Under the pieces are notes generated by a model. That model saw only the letters and a program-made list of their open reading frames with translations, ran no database searches and was not told the DNA's origin. From Peterkaempfera griseoplana (GTDB taxonomy: Bacteria > Actinomycetota > Actinomycetes > Streptomycetales > Streptomycetaceae), in the NCBI RefSeq assembly GCF_001418575.1, contig NZ_LIQR01000088.1, forward strand, positions 1 to 42,142: a stretch of DNA of 42,142 bases. The letters are read 5' to 3'. The translations under genes were made by a program, and so were the position numbers. This document shows, piece by piece, positions 41,667-42,142 of the stretch. The first letter of the stretch is position 1; each line of letters opens with the position of its first letter.

Positions 41667-42142
41667 TCAGGCTGCGGTGCCCGCCGTCTCCGCGCCGACC
41701 GGGGCGAAGACACCCGCCGCCGGATCCAGCAGATAGGCCTGCGCGGTGGCGATGTCGAAGTACATCCCGACCAGGTGAACGGCCGAGCCGGGGCCCTCCG
41801 CGGCCCGCGCCCGTACCGCCGGATGGGCGGCGAGGTTCTCCAGCTGCTGCACCACATTGGTCAGGCAGAGCCGCTCCAGCTCGTCCGCCTCGCGGTCCGC
41901 GAACCGGGCCGGCGACCGGTGCAGCCGAGTCAGTGAATCCTGTCCGTTGCGCAGCCAGCGGCCCAGCGGGGTCGGCTCCCCGGACGGCAGGTGGGCGCCC
42001 CGCAGCAGACCCTGCATACCGCCGCAGCCGGAGTGCCCGCACACCGTGACGGTGTCCACTCGCAGTACCCCGAGGGCGTACTCCACGGCGGCGGCCACGG
42101 AGTCGTCTGCGGGGTCGCCGGGGTCGCCGGGGTCGCCGGGGT
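41667..42142 (-). CDS. Beta-carbonic anhydrase, C-terminal part (gene runs off the window)
   Basis: The visible reading frame contains V-C-G-H-S-G-C-G-G-M, with the His and second Cys zinc ligands of beta-carbonic anhydrase. The first Cys-x-D-x-R motif lies beyond the window edge. The A-A-A-V-E-Y-A-L-G-V-L-R-V helix and the tail G-M-Y-F-D-I-A-T-A-Q-A-Y-L-L fit the actinobacterial form, which can be a separate enzyme or the tail of a SulP anion transporter fusion. A tandem Pro-Gly-Asp repeat, from a 9-bp DNA repeat at 42111-42142, precedes the helix. It interconverts CO2 and bicarbonate. Since the 5' end is missing, start and full domain make-up are unknown. Confidence 0.82.
   Translation of the reverse strand, partial: PGDPGDPGDPADDSVAAAVEYALGVLRVDTVTVCGHSGCGGMQGLLRGAHLPSGEPTPLGRWLRNGQDSLTRLHRSPARFADREADELERLCLTNVVQQLENLAAHPAVRARAAEGPGSAVHLVGMYFDIATAQAYLLDPAAGVFAPVGAETAGTAA
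42111..42142. repeat. 9-bp tandem repeat GGGGTCGCC
   Basis: At least three and a half in-frame copies lie at the right edge, encoding (Pro-Gly-Asp)n in the carbonic anhydrase gene. The array may continue beyond the window. Confidence 0.85.

Noticed and set aside
1-42142. CRISPR array, rRNA or replication origin
   Set aside because: No regularly spaced direct repeats, rRNA-like sequence or DnaA-box cluster was seen.

Overview
The window is high-GC actinobacterial chromosome, most likely from Streptomycetaceae (Streptomyces, Kitasatospora or a relative). The WhiB-like protein is nearly identical to Streptomyces WblA. Around it run a class A penicillin-binding protein, twin ArsA-type ATPases, RidA, NUDIX, MBL-fold, Crp, endonuclease III, NudL, a MarP-type protease and acetyl-CoA synthetase, in the order I recall for the conserved core of Streptomyces chromosomes. 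Start codons are often GTG or TTG, and ATGA stop/start overlaps are common.

Layout. 1-2.8 kb: a DUF4097 lipoprotein, a COG4705 membrane protein and two apparent gene remnants. 2.8-7.75 kb: a small decayed integrated element. It is bounded by an intact tRNA-Pro(CGG) and a degenerate copy of that tRNA's 3' half, and carries a broken tyrosine-integrase tail beside the tRNA. Its cargo is a TetR gene facing an SRPBCC-MFS-SRPBCC operon. 7.8-19.2 kb: core genes (metallophosphoesterase, DD-peptidase, YqeY, PBP, wblA, ArsA pair, DUF4177, RidA, NUDIX, MBL, crp).

19.7-30.4 kb is the most interesting part: a compact biosynthetic locus inserted between crp and nth. It encodes a KamA-family radical SAM aminomutase with lysine-type substrate residues and a free-standing ligase. 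A MFS exporter, a free-standing NRPS adenylation domain and a free-standing carrier protein follow. The adenylation domain reads D-T-E-D-V-G-T-L-V-K, which closely resembles the beta-lysine code I remember for viomycin synthetase VioO. Next come a flavin amine oxidase, a PaaI-type thioesterase, a DinB/TIGR03086 protein, a second MFS and a LysR regulator. I infer that L-lysine is converted to beta-lysine, loaded on the carrier protein and oxidised there. Such oxidation would be expected to close a five-membered cyclic imine. There is no condensation or PKS domain, so the assembly logic looks unusual. The first gene carries a TTA codon, suggesting bldA control.

30.6-42.1 kb returns to core genes: nth, nudL, a DHA2 exporter, a MarP-like protease, a YdjM-like membrane hydrolase, an SDR/TetR divergent pair with two matching palindromic operators, an epoxide-hydrolase-like protein, a holin-X family membrane protein, acs, and the 3' part of a beta-carbonic anhydrase (possibly the tail of a SulP fusion) that runs off the end.
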